Source: CAYXDO01 sp964463485 (GTDB lineage: Bacteria > Myxococcota > Kuafuiibacteriia > Kuafuiibacteriales > Kuafuiibacteriaceae). Taken from it: a stretch of DNA of 64,000 bases. Both the position numbers and the translations under genes were made by a program. The DNA lies in NCBI GenBank assembly GCA_964463485.1, contig CAYXDO010000048.1, positions 4,161-68,160 of the forward strand, in the 5' to 3' direction. A model generated the notes under the pieces. That model was given only the letters and a program-made list of their open reading frames with translations. It was not told where the DNA came from and did no database searches. Every line of letters begins with the position of its first letter. Position 1 is the first letter of the stretch. This document shows positions 33,360-42,893 of this stretch, piece after piece.

Positions 33360-35094
33360 ACCGCGCGAGCCCTCTTTCGAGCTCCGAACGCATGCAGTCG
33401 CTGGCGGAGAAAAGCCCCAAAAATCCACCGCGCCGCCCGGCTTCCTTCTTGAGCGCCGGAACGACCGCGGGGTCTTCGAGCGCGACGAGTCGCGTCACGT
33501 ACCACTTGCGGATCTCACAATCGCTCCTCGATTCGCGCTCCAGCTCGGTCAAGAGGTAGCTCGTGGGCCCGAGCAGCCCCGTGCGCGTGAGCCGCTCCAC
33601 GCCCTCGTAGGCGCTGCGACGAAGCGAACCGGTCGGAGCGCTCCGCGAGAGCTCCGCGAGGAAAGGTGCGCTCTCGATGTCGCCGTGCTCGGCGATGGCT
33701 TTCAACAGGTCGATGCCCTTTGGGCGATCACGTTCGAGGAGGACACGAGTCTGAGACTCGACGTCTTTGTCCGCTGCGAGGTTCCCGTCTCCGACGATCG
33801 CTTGGTTGTATTCGACCAGGCCCGCGGGCACGTCGTTTTCCGCGAACGCGACCTTGCCCAACACGAGATGCACACGCGGATCGTTCGGAGCCTCCGTCGC
33901 GGCGCGAGCGGCGAGGACCTTGGCCGACTTCACGTCACCTCTGGCGAGGGCCTGCTCCGCGCGCTCGAGCGACGACGGAAGAACGGTGCGCCGCATGAGC
34001 AAAAGCGCGGAACCTCCGAGCGTGATCAACACGGCGGTCACCGCCAGCGCTCTCCATCGAAAGGCGCGCGGGGGCTCGACCGAAATCGGATCTCGCGTTC
34101 GTTCTTCGGGCCTCGTCTGTGAAGGTCGCGACGCGGAAGAGTCGGCGCGACGCGTGACAGGATGCTCACCGGATCGCGCTCGCACGAGCGTCGCGTCGAC
34201 GGGCTCAGGAGCTGGATCGCGAATGAACGTCTGGTCGATCGGAACGGCTCGGCGTTCGACCAACGCACCGAGGAGCTCGTCGCGAAACGCGCGCGCGCTG
34301 TCGAAGCGATCCTCGGGCATCTTCTCGAGCGCTCGAGCGACGATCGAAGCGAGCCGCCCCACGTCGACCCCGGGCTCCTCGGTGTACACGAGCGCAGGCG
34401 CTGGCTCGCCGACGACCTTTCGCAAGATCTCTCCGGCTGACTTGCCATCGAACGGTGGACCGCCCGACAACAGCTCGTAGAGGATCGTACCGGCCGCGTA
34501 GAGATCCGCGCGCGCGTCGACTTGCTCTCCGCTCGCTTGTTCGGGCGCCATGTAACGCGGCGTGCCGAAGACGGTGCCTTCACGAGTGAGCGACTCCCCT
34601 TCCGCGTCGGCGAGCTTGGCCAGACCGAAGTCGAGCACCTTCACGACCTTTCGACCGGACCTCTCGACGATCATCACATTGTCCGGCTTGAGATCGCGGT
34701 GAACGACGCCTTGACCGTGAGCATGCTCGAGGGCCTCGAGGATCTGTCCAACGACGTCGACGGCTTCGCTGGTCGGCAGGCGCGGCGCTTCGCGTCGAGA
34801 GAGCGGCGTCCCCGCGACGAGCTCCATGACCATGAACAACCCGTGCGGCCCGTCGCCGAAGTCGGTCACGCGAACGATCCCAGGGTGATCGAGCCGCGCG
34901 ATCGACTTTGCCTCGCGCAAAAACCGCTCGGGGAGAGTCGGCGTGAGCGTCGCGTCGGGCTTGAGGAGCTTCATCGCGAGCTTCACGCCCATGTGAACGT
35001 GCTCGACGAGATAGACGCTCCCCATCGCGCCTTCGCCGAGCTGCGAGACGACGCGGTAGCGGTCGCCGACGATGGTTCCTTCCTCAAGCGCCAA
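33343..35094 (-). CDS. Hanks-type Ser/Thr protein kinase with C-terminal TM and repeat domain
   Basis: 583 residues. The kinase domain (~12-275) has LGEGAMGSVYLVEH, AMKLLK, VHRDLKPDNVM, DFGLAKL and GTPRYMAPEQ. A variable linker, a TM helix near 350 (LAVTAVLITLGGSALLLM) and a TPR/HEAT-like C-terminal segment follow (LARGDVKSAKVLAARAATEAPND). It senses extracytoplasmic cues and phosphorylates cytoplasmic proteins. It overlaps the SDR gene by 11 nt. Confidence 0.93.
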   Translation of the reverse strand: MALEEGTIVGDRYRVVSQLGEGAMGSVYLVEHVHMGVKLAMKLLKPDATLTPTLPERFLREAKSIARLDHPGIVRVTDFGDGPHGLFMVMELVAGTPLSRREAPRLPTSEAVDVVGQILEALEHAHGQGVVHRDLKPDNVMIVERSGRKVVKVLDFGLAKLADAEGESLTREGTVFGTPRYMAPEQASGEQVDARADLYAAGTILYELLSGGPPFDGKSAGEILRKVVGEPAPALVYTEEPGVDVGRLASIVARALEKMPEDRFDSARAFRDELLGALVERRAVPIDQTFIRDPAPEPVDATLVRARSGEHPVTRRADSSASRPSQTRPEERTRDPISVEPPRAFRWRALAVTAVLITLGGSALLLMRRTVLPSSLERAEQALARGDVKSAKVLAARAATEAPNDPRVHLVLGKVAFAENDVPAGLVEYNQAIVGDGNLAADKDVESQTRVLLERDRPKGIDLLKAIAEHGDIESAPFLAELSRSAPTGSLRRSAYEGVERLTRTGLLGPTSYLLTELERESRSDCEIRKWYVTRLVALEDPAVVPALKKEAGRRGGFLGLFSASDCMRSELERGLARFKTAN

Positions 35095-35869
35095 CGGTCA
35101 ACCCGCCGTCCAACACGAACACCTGCCCCGTCACGAACGACGACGCATCACTCGCAAGGTACAAGGCGGCCTGACTGATGTCTTCGGGCTGACCCACGCG
35201 GCCGAGCGGCGTCTTCGACACCAAGGGCTCGCGGATCATGTCGGACTCGAGCAACGCGCGCGCGAACCGAGTCTCCACGAGCCCCGGCGCCAGCGCGTTG
35301 ACGCGGATGTTCTTCGATCCGAGCTCGATCGCGAGCGTCTTGGTCATCGAGATCACCGCGGCCTTCGTCATCCCGTAGACGCCTTGGAGCGGCGCGCCCA
35401 CGAGGCCCATGATACTCGCAACGTTGACGATCGAGCCGGGAGCTCCGCGTGAATCCAAGTGGGCGACGAGCGCCTTGGTTGTCGCGAAGTAGCCCTTGAC
35501 GTTGACCTCGAACGTCTTGTCCCAGGCGCCCCAGTCGGTATCGAGGAGCGCCCCAAAATAGGGGTTGGTCGCCGCGTTGTTCACCAGGATGTCGACTTTT
35601 CCGAACGACTCGATCGCGGAGCGGAACAGCGCTTCGACGTCTTCCGCTTTGCCGGTGTGACAAGGGCGTGCGACGGCCTGCCCTCCCGCCGCGTGGATCT
35701 CGAGCGCGACGGCTTCCAAGCCTTCGGCTTTGCGAGCCGCGAGGACGAGCTTGGCGCCTGCGTCGGCGAAAGAACGCGCGATCGCGGCGCCGATCCCGCG
35801 ACTGGCTCCGGTGATGATGGCGACTTTGTCGTCGAGGCGGAGGTTGTTGGTCGAGATCGGTGTTGGCAT
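35084..35869 (-). CDS. short-chain dehydrogenase/reductase
   Basis: 261 residues. GASRGIGAAIA (nucleotide site), NNAATNPYFG, SIVNVASIMG and the catalytic YGMTKAAV (YxxxK) are clear. The C-terminal YLASDASSFVTGQVFVLDGG fits a FabG-like reductase. Substrate unknown. Translation of the kinase gene probably follows from the 11-nt overlap. Confidence 0.92.
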   Translation of the reverse strand: MPTPISTNNLRLDDKVAIITGASRGIGAAIARSFADAGAKLVLAARKAEGLEAVALEIHAAGGQAVARPCHTGKAEDVEALFRSAIESFGKVDILVNNAATNPYFGALLDTDWGAWDKTFEVNVKGYFATTKALVAHLDSRGAPGSIVNVASIMGLVGAPLQGVYGMTKAAVISMTKTLAIELGSKNIRVNALAPGLVETRFARALLESDMIREPLVSKTPLGRVGQPEDISQAALYLASDASSFVTGQVFVLDGGLTVGA

Positions 35870-36018
35870 ACCTACTCCTAGCGCCCGTTGGGGAACGAGC
35901 GCATCACACGTCTGGTCTCAACGACGTTCGCAACGGGATTTCCGGGGTCCGTCGCGACGTGTCAACTGGCGCCCTCGATACCCTTGACGGTCAGTCGTAG
36001 GCCCCCGAGCATCCCGAC

Positions 36019-36789
36019 ATGTCGAAGCACCTCGCTGTTTTCGTCGGGCTCGGAGCCCTGTGCTCTGCCCACCCGGTCCAAGCTCAGCTCGTCGTGCCGC
36101 GAGGAACTCTCGAGGTCCAACTCGGCCTGGGCGATCACTCGATCAATGACTCGGTCACGCCGTACCCCTCGCTCGGAGGCACGCGGGGCCTCACTCTTTT
36201 GAAGGTCAAGGGGTATGGCGATCTCTTCGCGGGCATCGGAATCGGCGGCGCCTACGGAGTGGCCGAGAACTTCGAGATCGAGACTCTCCTGATCCCGCTC
36301 CAAATCGCTCCCGACGGCAATTTTGGAGACATCCAACTCAACGGTCGGTACCAATTTCTGACGGGTGAGTTCTCGGCCGCCGTTCAGCTCGCCATGCAGA
36401 TTCCGACGTGGTCCTACTTTGGGCTCGGGTTCGGGCTCCCCATCGCTGCGATGCTCGGCCCAGACCTGAAGCTCCTGAGCGGCGTCGAGCTCGAGGTGAT
36501 TTTTACTCCGGGGAGCTCCCTCGTGAACTTGGACGTGCCCGCCACGTTCTTGGCGAGAATGTCCGAGACCGCCAGGGTCGGCCTCCGCACTGGGCTCGTC
36601 CTCTATGACTTTCGGACGGAGATCGTCGCGGTCCCGCTCGGTGTCGTGGCAGAGTTCGACGCGGGTCGCGCCACGATCGTTCCCGCGTTCATCTGGCCGG
36701 CGTTCCTGAACTCGGATGGCGTGCTGATCGAGACCTTCGCCATCAACATCGGCGTGCGAGTCAGGTTCGACGAGCTCGGCGCGAGCTGA
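36019..36789 (+). CDS. predicted outer-membrane beta-barrel protein
   Basis: 256 residues with a signal peptide (GLGALCSAHPVQAQ). Repeated amphipathic beta strands (LFAGIGIGGAYGV, EIETLLIPLQI, AAVQLAMQIPTWSYFGLGFGLP, TARVGLRTGLVLY, INIGVRVRFDEL) indicate a barrel. Divergent from the SDR gene with 149 nt between starts. Its 3' end overlaps the MYXO-CTERM gene by 29 nt. Confidence 0.72.
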   Translation: MSKHLAVFVGLGALCSAHPVQAQLVVPRGTLEVQLGLGDHSINDSVTPYPSLGGTRGLTLLKVKGYGDLFAGIGIGGAYGVAENFEIETLLIPLQIAPDGNFGDIQLNGRYQFLTGEFSAAVQLAMQIPTWSYFGLGFGLPIAAMLGPDLKLLSGVELEVIFTPGSSLVNLDVPATFLARMSETARVGLRTGLVLYDFRTEIVAVPLGVVAEFDAGRATIVPAFIWPAFLNSDGVLIETFAINIGVRVRFDELGAS

Positions 36790-37615
36790 ATCGGCGAGCG
36801 CAACAGACCAAGAGCGAGAGCGCCAACGCTCCGTAGGAGCGGGGCCGCGACGTCTCTGCGCAGCTGCAACCAGACTCGGTCGTTGGCTTGGTCGTCTTGG
36901 CTGATTTCGCTCCCGTGTCGAGCAACCCAGGCACACCCGCGTCGACGTTCGTCGAGGCGTCTCGATTCGCCGGGATTCCGGTATCGACACCGGGCGTTCC
37001 GGAGTCGACGGACGTGCCTGAGTCGACAGTCGCGCCCGCATCGGTCGTCACCGCGGAAACGCACGATCCCGACGTGTCGCACTCGAGCCCTACGTCGCAG
37101 AGCACCGTGTCATCGCAATAGCCGTTCTCCGGAGCGCCCACGCACGCGCCGTTTTCGCAGCGCGCGTCATAAGTCAGGCAGTCGATCACCCACGGCTGAT
37201 TGACGTTGCAGACCACCAGCAGTTGGTCCCCGTTGCACGTCCCTTCGTCGTCGGCCGTGCACGGGCCGAGGTTCTCGAAGCAAGTCTGCGCATCCAAAGT
37301 GTCGAGACAGCCGGGATTCGTACCCTGGCAGAACATGCTCACGTAGTCGCCGTTTTTGTCCTGGCCAAGACACTCGGCCGCCGCCGGCAGCGCGCAGTCG
37401 ACGCCGTACGTCGAATCGATCGTCATACAAATGGCCCCCGGATCGACGTCTGCGACGCAGTCCACCGTCGCCAGCTCCATGGTGGCCTGGTCGCAGTAGG
37501 CCACGACGTTGCCGCGGCACTCGCCGGCCTCCGTCACCGCGCCGCAAGGCTCCGCGTTCGCGTTGCCGGTCAGGAGCACGAAAGGAATGATCGCGCTGAG
37601 GAGGGTTCGCCGCAT
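36761..37615 (-). CDS. Cys-rich surface protein with MYXO-CTERM tail
   Basis: 284 residues from ATG 37615; the longer frame upstream is not credible. A signal peptide (LLTGNANA) precedes about ten Cys pairs in EGF-like or knottin-like blocks (CGAVTEAGECRGN, CLGQDKNGDY, CTADDEGTCNGDQ) and a Thr/Asp/Pro linker. The end is GCSCAETSRP, a TM helix (YGALALSLLVCCA) and a basic tail, matching the MYXO-CTERM anchor of myxobacteria in which Cys is processed and the tail removed. Likely surface-displayed. Confidence 0.85.
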   Translation of the reverse strand: MRRTLLSAIIPFVLLTGNANAEPCGAVTEAGECRGNVVAYCDQATMELATVDCVADVDPGAICMTIDSTYGVDCALPAAAECLGQDKNGDYVSMFCQGTNPGCLDTLDAQTCFENLGPCTADDEGTCNGDQLLVVCNVNQPWVIDCLTYDARCENGACVGAPENGYCDDTVLCDVGLECDTSGSCVSAVTTDAGATVDSGTSVDSGTPGVDTGIPANRDASTNVDAGVPGLLDTGAKSAKTTKPTTESGCSCAETSRPRSYGALALSLLVCCARRFSSRRARRT

Positions 37616-37704
37616 TCGCACACCCAACCGAACGGAGCGCTCGGGGTCAAGGTGCTCTTCGAGTTTCGGTTGCGTAAGAGTCCCCGACCCCGCACATCCA
37701 GAGC

Positions 37705-39090
37705 ATGCGAAGGATCGTCGTGATCGGCGGCGGGATCGCTGGGCTCGCTGCGGCTGAAGCGATTCAGAGCGATGGCTACGAGACCGTGGTTCTCGAAGCA
37801 GACGCCGAAGTGGGCGGCAAGATCCGTACTCAGATCGTAGATGGATTCGTCGTGGAGACGGGTCCTCATGGGTTTCTCGACAAGGAACCCAAGATGACCG
37901 CGCTCGTCGCTCGACTCGGACTCGATTCACACCTCGTGAGGGCCAACGAAAAATCGGAGACGCGGTGGATCGTTCGCGAGGGTGCGCTGCGCGCGCTGCC
38001 TTCGAGCCCGCCCGCGTTCATCACCTCCGATGTGCTCCCGCTCTTCGCCAAGCTCCGCGTGCTCTTCGAGCCCCTCGTGCCCCAGAAGCGTGATGAGTCC
38101 GACGAGAGTGTCTTCGACTTTGCCGCGAGACGGATCGGTCGGGGCGCCGCGGAGGTCCTCGTCGACGCGATGGTGACTGGCATCTACGGAGGAGACCCCA
38201 AATTGCTATCGCTGCCTGCGGCCTTCCCGCGCATGCGGGAGCTCGAGTCGAAGTACGGCGGCCTGATCCGCGCGCAGCTCGCGCTGGCCAAGGAGAGGAA
38301 GGCCCTGAATTCGGGCGTTCCCGTGAAGAAGTCGTCGACCGGAGCGCCTGGTGGAGTCTTGCATAGCTTCGATCGAGGCCTCGGTGTACTCATAGACGCG
38401 CTGGCCGCCAAGGTGAGTGTGCGCCGCTCGACGCGAGTGAGCTCCCTCGAACGCAGAGAGTCCGGATTTCGCGTGGTGACCGACGCCGAAGCCCTCGACG
38501 CGGACGGGGTCGTGATCACCACGCCGGCCGACGAGACCGCGCGACTGCTCACCGCGCTCGCGCCCACGGAAGTCGCCCAGCTCGCCGGAATTCCTTACGC
38601 GGCGGTCGCCGTCGTGGTGCATGGGTTCGACGCGACGATGTTTGGCCCGGCCCTGGATGGGTTTGGTTTTTTGGCGCCCGATCGCGAGCATCGAAAAATT
38701 CTCGGGTCGATCTTCGCTTCCACCGTCTTCGCCGGGCATGCTCCGGGCGGGATGGTGATGACGAGGACTCTGCTGGGCGGCGCGAGACACCCTGCCTATG
38801 CCTCGGGAACCGACGAGGAGCTCTCGAACCGAGCGCTCGACGAGCTCGCCGCGCTCCTGAGAATGACGAGGCCCGCGCCTAGACTCACCCGGGTGTTCCG
38901 CTGGGACCGCGCGATTCCGCAATACAACCTCGGACACCTCGACCGGGTAAAGGCCGCCAACGCCGTCGAAGAGCGGATTCCGGGCCTCGTGTTGGGCGGC
39001 AACGCACTCCGAGGCGTGGCCATGATTCAGTGCGTGGCGGACGCCGAGCGAGCTCGAGCGCGGATCGCCGCCACCGTTCCGCAAACCTGA
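37705..39090 (+). CDS. hemG: protoporphyrinogen oxidase
   Basis: 461 residues. The FAD-binding start is VVIGGGIAGLAAAEAI, then EADAEVGGKIRT, VETGPHGFL; a substrate-proximal FRWDRAIPQYNLGHLDR and the final LVLGGNALRGVAMIQCV motif fit the HemY-type flavoprotein that oxidises protoporphyrinogen IX to protoporphyrin IX in heme synthesis. Placement is isolated from other heme genes. (Myxobacterial homologues are named hemG or hemY.). Confidence 0.92.
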   Translation: MRRIVVIGGGIAGLAAAEAIQSDGYETVVLEADAEVGGKIRTQIVDGFVVETGPHGFLDKEPKMTALVARLGLDSHLVRANEKSETRWIVREGALRALPSSPPAFITSDVLPLFAKLRVLFEPLVPQKRDESDESVFDFAARRIGRGAAEVLVDAMVTGIYGGDPKLLSLPAAFPRMRELESKYGGLIRAQLALAKERKALNSGVPVKKSSTGAPGGVLHSFDRGLGVLIDALAAKVSVRRSTRVSSLERRESGFRVVTDAEALDADGVVITTPADETARLLTALAPTEVAQLAGIPYAAVAVVVHGFDATMFGPALDGFGFLAPDREHRKILGSIFASTVFAGHAPGGMVMTRTLLGGARHPAYASGTDEELSNRALDELAALLRMTRPAPRLTRVFRWDRAIPQYNLGHLDRVKAANAVEERIPGLVLGGNALRGVAMIQCVADAERARARIAATVPQT

Positions 39091-39174
39091 CCCTGCTTCA
39101 GCGCCGACTGAGTTCGCGGACCGCCCTCGAGGAAGAACGGGCTGCGTGGTCATGCCAAGGCGCGAGAAGCACCG

Positions 39175-40827
39175 ATGGCGGATACCGAGCGCTCGAGGAC
39201 GCAGTATGATGGCGGCTTGAGCTATTCGTCGTCCTACCTCGACGAAGCAACCCAGGTGCTGCGTCGACTCCAGCCCCATCAGCTCGAGGCCTTGACTCTC
39301 GCGCTTCGGACGACGCGCGAGGCCAAGGGACGCGTGTTCGTGCTCGGCGTCGGCGGCTCCGCAGCGCACGCGAGCCACACCGTCAACGACCTCCGAAAGC
39401 TCTGCGCGATCGAGGCCTACACACCCACCGACAATGTCGCCGAGCTCACCGCTCGAACGAACGACGAAGGTTGGGACTCCACCTTTCGGGAGTGGCTGCT
39501 CGGATCCAGATTGAGCGAGACCGACGCGATCCTCGTGCTCTCCGTAGGAGGCGGAGACGCCGAGCGACAAGTCTCGGTGAACCTCGTCCGCGCCATCGAG
39601 CTCGCCAGAGAACACCGCGCCAAAGTCCTCGGGATCGTCGGCCGGGACGGAGGATTCACCAAGGCCCACGCCGACTGCTGCGTAGTCGTCCCTCCGCTGT
39701 ATCCCGATCGAGTCACGCCCCACACCGAAGGCACAGTCTCTGTGCTGCTCCACCTCCTCGTCTCTCATCCCCTCCTAAAAACACAAGCCGCGAAATGGGA
39801 GTCCACGAGCCCCCTACCCTCGCTGCCCACGCCTGCAACCTCGCGATCGACGAGAGTCGACGGCGTCGGTGCGCTCGTCGTGGGCGGCGCTGGGTTCATC
39901 GGAAGCCACGTCGTCGATGGGCTACTCATGCGCGGAGCCTCCCGCGTGACCGTCTTCGACAACTTCTCGAGCGGAAGGCGATGGCGATTGGCGCACGTGA
40001 ACGACCCTCGCCTCGAGGTCATCGCGGGCGACGTTCACGACCTCAGCGCGCTCGCTCGAGCAATGAGAGACTCCACGCTCGTGTTCCATCTCGCTTCGAA
40101 CCCGGACATCTCGCGCGCCGAGCTCGACCCCGACATCGACTTTCGGGAAGGCACCGAGCTCACCCGAAACGTGCTCGAGGCCATGCGCCAGTGCGGGGCG
40201 AAGCGAATCTTCTACACGTCGGGGAGCGGCGTGTACGGCGACCTCGGAGAACGACCGGCGACCGAAGACCACGGACCGCTCGTACCCATCTCCACTTACG
40301 GCGCGAGCAAGCTCGCGGGTGAAGCGTTAATTTCGAGCTATGGGTTCATGTTCGGGATCGAAGGTCGTGTTTTCAGGCTCGGCAACGTCGTCGGCCCCCG
40401 CCAAAGCCACGGCGTCGGCTTCGACTTCATCCGACGACTGCTGGTAGATCCGACTCGCCTGCGAATCCTCGGAGACGGCCGCCAATCAAAGCCCTACGTG
40501 GACGTGTCGGAGGTCGTAGACGCCATGTTCTTCGTGCATTCGCTCGAGCTCGGCCGGTTCGAAGTCTTCAATGTCGCAACCCAGGATGCCCTCACCGTCA
40601 CCGAGATCGCCGAGCTCGCGCGGTCGACCGTTGGTACCGAAAATGTATCGTACGAGTACTCCGGATCGGATCGAGGGTGGCGCGGTGACATCCCGATCGT
40701 TCGGCTCTCGAGCGCCAAGCTAGCGGCCGCCGGCTTCGAGCTCGAATCGAGCTCGAGAGCCGCGATGTCGCGTGCGCTCGCCGCGCTGGCCGAGGAAGTC
40801 AGACGCGGGGTGGACCGCTTGGAGTGA
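39175..40827 (+). CDS. SIS-domain sugar-phosphate isomerase fused to an NDP-sugar epimerase
   Basis: 550 residues. Residues ~1-205 are a GmhA-like SIS domain (VFVLGVGGSAAHASHTVNDL, VLSVGGGDAE), the enzyme making D-glycero-heptose 7-phosphate in heptose synthesis. A Ser/Pro linker leads to a nucleotide-sugar epimerase/dehydratase from ~235: VVGGAGFIGSHVVDGL, FHLASNPD, YTSGSGVYGD and the catalytic YGASK. Usually the two are separate genes next to a GHMP kinase; here they are one chain. It is followed by the kinase gene after 4 nt. Confidence 0.85.
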   Translation: MADTERSRTQYDGGLSYSSSYLDEATQVLRRLQPHQLEALTLALRTTREAKGRVFVLGVGGSAAHASHTVNDLRKLCAIEAYTPTDNVAELTARTNDEGWDSTFREWLLGSRLSETDAILVLSVGGGDAERQVSVNLVRAIELAREHRAKVLGIVGRDGGFTKAHADCCVVVPPLYPDRVTPHTEGTVSVLLHLLVSHPLLKTQAAKWESTSPLPSLPTPATSRSTRVDGVGALVVGGAGFIGSHVVDGLLMRGASRVTVFDNFSSGRRWRLAHVNDPRLEVIAGDVHDLSALARAMRDSTLVFHLASNPDISRAELDPDIDFREGTELTRNVLEAMRQCGAKRIFYTSGSGVYGDLGERPATEDHGPLVPISTYGASKLAGEALISSYGFMFGIEGRVFRLGNVVGPRQSHGVGFDFIRRLLVDPTRLRILGDGRQSKPYVDVSEVVDAMFFVHSLELGRFEVFNVATQDALTVTEIAELARSTVGTENVSYEYSGSDRGWRGDIPIVRLSSAKLAAAGFELESSSRAAMSRALAALAEEVRRGVDRLE

Positions 40828-40831
40828 GCCG

Positions 40832-41809
40832 ATGTTGATCACGAGAAGCCCGCTCCGAATCAGCCTCGGCGGTGGCGGCACCGACTTGGCGTCCTATTAC
40901 CGCCTTCGAGGCGGTCACTTCGTCTCCGCGGCGATCGACAAATACGTTTATGTCGCACTCGGCAGGACCTTCGGCCAAGAGATGCTGATCCGATACTCCT
41001 CGACCGAACGAGCTCGTGACCCGACCCAGATTCAACACCCGATCGTTCGCGAGGTGCTCGTACACATGGGTGTGAATGATCCGAGGCTCGAGCTCACGAC
41101 GATGGCGGACGTACCTGCCGGGATGGGTTTGGGCTCCTCCGGCTCCTTCACCTCGGCGCTCCTCTTGGCTCTGTTCGTGCGGCGAGGGGAGCAGCCCACG
41201 AAGGAGCAGCTCGCCGAGCTCGCGTCTCTGATCGAGATCTCGCGCCTCGGGAGGTCCGTCGGAAAACAAGACCCCTACGTAGCCGTGTTCGGCGGCGTGC
41301 GGGCGTACTCGGTTCGATCGGACGGGTACGTCGACGTCACCGAGCTCGCTTGGGACGCCTCCGATCGCGCCGAGTTTCGGGGCCGCGTGTTACTCTTCTC
41401 GACGAGCATGACCCACGACGCCTCTTCTATCCTCTCCGAGCAAGACGGCCGCACGCTCGGCCGCGACGCGGAGATGATCGCGAACCTCGACGAGGTCAAG
41501 GAGATCGGCCTCTCGAGTCGCGCTGCGCTCGAGCGGAGAGACTTCGATGAGTTTGGTCGACTGCTGGATCGGCACTGGCGCTTGAAGCGTCTGCGGTCCG
41601 GCACGATGAGCTCCGCCTTGGTCGATCGCGCCTACGGGGCCGCGCTGGACTCGGGCGCGCTCGGCGGCAAGCTGATCGGCGCGGGGGGCGGGGGTTTTTT
41701 GATGTTCTACACGACCAGACCCGACGCCCTCCGCAACACCATGTCCGAGCTGGGCCTCGAGGAGCTCCGCTGGGACTTCGACCTCGAGGGTACGAAGGTC
41801 CTCGCCTAA
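40832..41809 (+). CDS. GHMP sugar kinase (heptose-7-phosphate kinase-like)
   Basis: 325 residues from ATG 40832. The N-terminal RSPLRISLGGGGTDL, the phosphate loop VPAGMGLGSSGSFTSALL and the C-terminal GGKLIGAGGGGFLMF are GHMP hallmarks, closest in style to HddA (D-glycero-D-manno-heptose 7-phosphate kinase). ATP-dependent sugar-1- or 7-phosphorylation would follow the SIS isomerase step encoded upstream. Confidence 0.88.
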   Translation: MLITRSPLRISLGGGGTDLASYYRLRGGHFVSAAIDKYVYVALGRTFGQEMLIRYSSTERARDPTQIQHPIVREVLVHMGVNDPRLELTTMADVPAGMGLGSSGSFTSALLLALFVRRGEQPTKEQLAELASLIEISRLGRSVGKQDPYVAVFGGVRAYSVRSDGYVDVTELAWDASDRAEFRGRVLLFSTSMTHDASSILSEQDGRTLGRDAEMIANLDEVKEIGLSSRAALERRDFDEFGRLLDRHWRLKRLRSGTMSSALVDRAYGAALDSGALGGKLIGAGGGGFLMFYTTRPDALRNTMSELGLEELRWDFDLEGTKVLA

Positions 41810-41812
41810 GTC

Positions 41813-42601
41813 ATGATTTCCTCCCCGAGCTCCTCGGTCCCCCGCGAGGGCGGCTACTTCGACGAGATCAATCGGCCCGCTCTTCGACTCGCGAAGTCCC
41901 TCGCGTTTCGCGGCCGGCTGTTGGACGTAGGCTGCGGGCGCGGCGCGCTCGGCCGCGCGCTCCGCGAGGCTGGGTTCGAGGTCGTGGGGATCGAGCCTTC
42001 GAGCGCCTCGACGACCGCCAAGGCCCGAGGTCTCGAAGTCATCGAATCGGACCTCACGGACCTCGGAGCAGTGCGGGCTGCCCTCGCCGGCCGGTCGATC
42101 GACGTCGTGATGATGTCGGACGTGCTCGAGCACGTCGCCGATCCCCTCACGGCCTTGCGGCAGTACGTCAATCTCGCCCGGACCGGAGCGGCCTTCGTCG
42201 TGTCGGTACCCAACGTAGCGGTGTGGACGTCGCGCCTGGCGCTCCTGTCGGGCCGCTTCGACTACGGCGACAGCGGAGTCCTCGATCGCACTCACCTGCG
42301 ATTCTTCACCCAAAAATCGGCCATGGCGCTAGTCAGGGGCGCGGGGCTCGAGGTCGAACGACTCGACGTAGACCCGATGATTTCTCGGGCGCTCCTACCC
42401 CTCGTAAAACGGGCCGTGGCGGACCCTACTCGGTCCGACTCGCTCATGAATTCGCGCGCATACTCCGCGTACCTTCGGTATGGGTATCCTCTCGAGCACG
42501 CGCTCGCCGCAATCCGACCCGGCCTGCTCGCGTTTCGACTCGTCGCGCTCGGCCGAAAGTGGGCCGAAGGAGCTCGCCACGTTCGTGGAACATCTGTATG
42601 A
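41813..42601 (+). CDS. class I SAM-dependent methyltransferase
   Basis: 262 residues, ATG 41813, 3 nt after the kinase gene. LLDVGCGRGALGRALREAG binds SAM, followed by VVMMSDVLEHVADP (motif II) and AFVVSVPNV. UbiG/Coq3-like fold. In this glycan gene run it may methylate a sugar or lipid-linked intermediate. Confidence 0.85.
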   Translation: MISSPSSSVPREGGYFDEINRPALRLAKSLAFRGRLLDVGCGRGALGRALREAGFEVVGIEPSSASTTAKARGLEVIESDLTDLGAVRAALAGRSIDVVMMSDVLEHVADPLTALRQYVNLARTGAAFVVSVPNVAVWTSRLALLSGRFDYGDSGVLDRTHLRFFTQKSAMALVRGAGLEVERLDVDPMISRALLPLVKRAVADPTRSDSLMNSRAYSAYLRYGYPLEHALAAIRPGLLAFRLVALGRKWAEGARHVRGTSV

Positions 42602-42608
42602 CGAAGGT

Positions 42609-42893
42609 GTGAGCAAACATCGACTCTCCGCCTCGGTTGATGTCGAGCTCTTTCGAGCCGCGGAACGCGCGGTCGAAGAAGGTTTGGCCGAAAACATCAG
42701 CGGGTGGATCAACGCCGCCATGCGGCGGCAAGTCGAGCACGACCAACGGATGCGAGCCCTCGATGAAAGCCTCGCCACGTATGAAGCCGACCACGGCGAG
42801 ATCACTGCCGAAGATATGGAAGCGGCAAGCAAGAGAGCGCGTTCGAGGGCCATCGTGGTGCGCGGAGGCGCTCCGCAGCTGGGCTCGAGTTGA
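42609..42893 (+). CDS. VapB-like antitoxin, probably orphaned
   Basis: 94 residues from GTG 42609 (GTG 42585 possible). The segment SKHRLSASVDVELFRAAERAVEEG is a ribbon-helix-helix/VapB-type start and the tail (EDMEAASKRARSRAIVVRG) fits a toxin-neutralising extension. Its end appears fused to junction sequence before a toxin remnant that continues in the neighbouring frame, which suggests the pair decayed by an internal deletion. Confidence 0.6.
   Translation: MSKHRLSASVDVELFRAAERAVEEGLAENISGWINAAMRRQVEHDQRMRALDESLATYEADHGEITAEDMEAASKRARSRAIVVRGGAPQLGSS

Noticed and set aside
39775..39850. Separation of SIS and epimerase into two genes
   Set aside because: No stop codon is present in the linker, so a fusion is reported.
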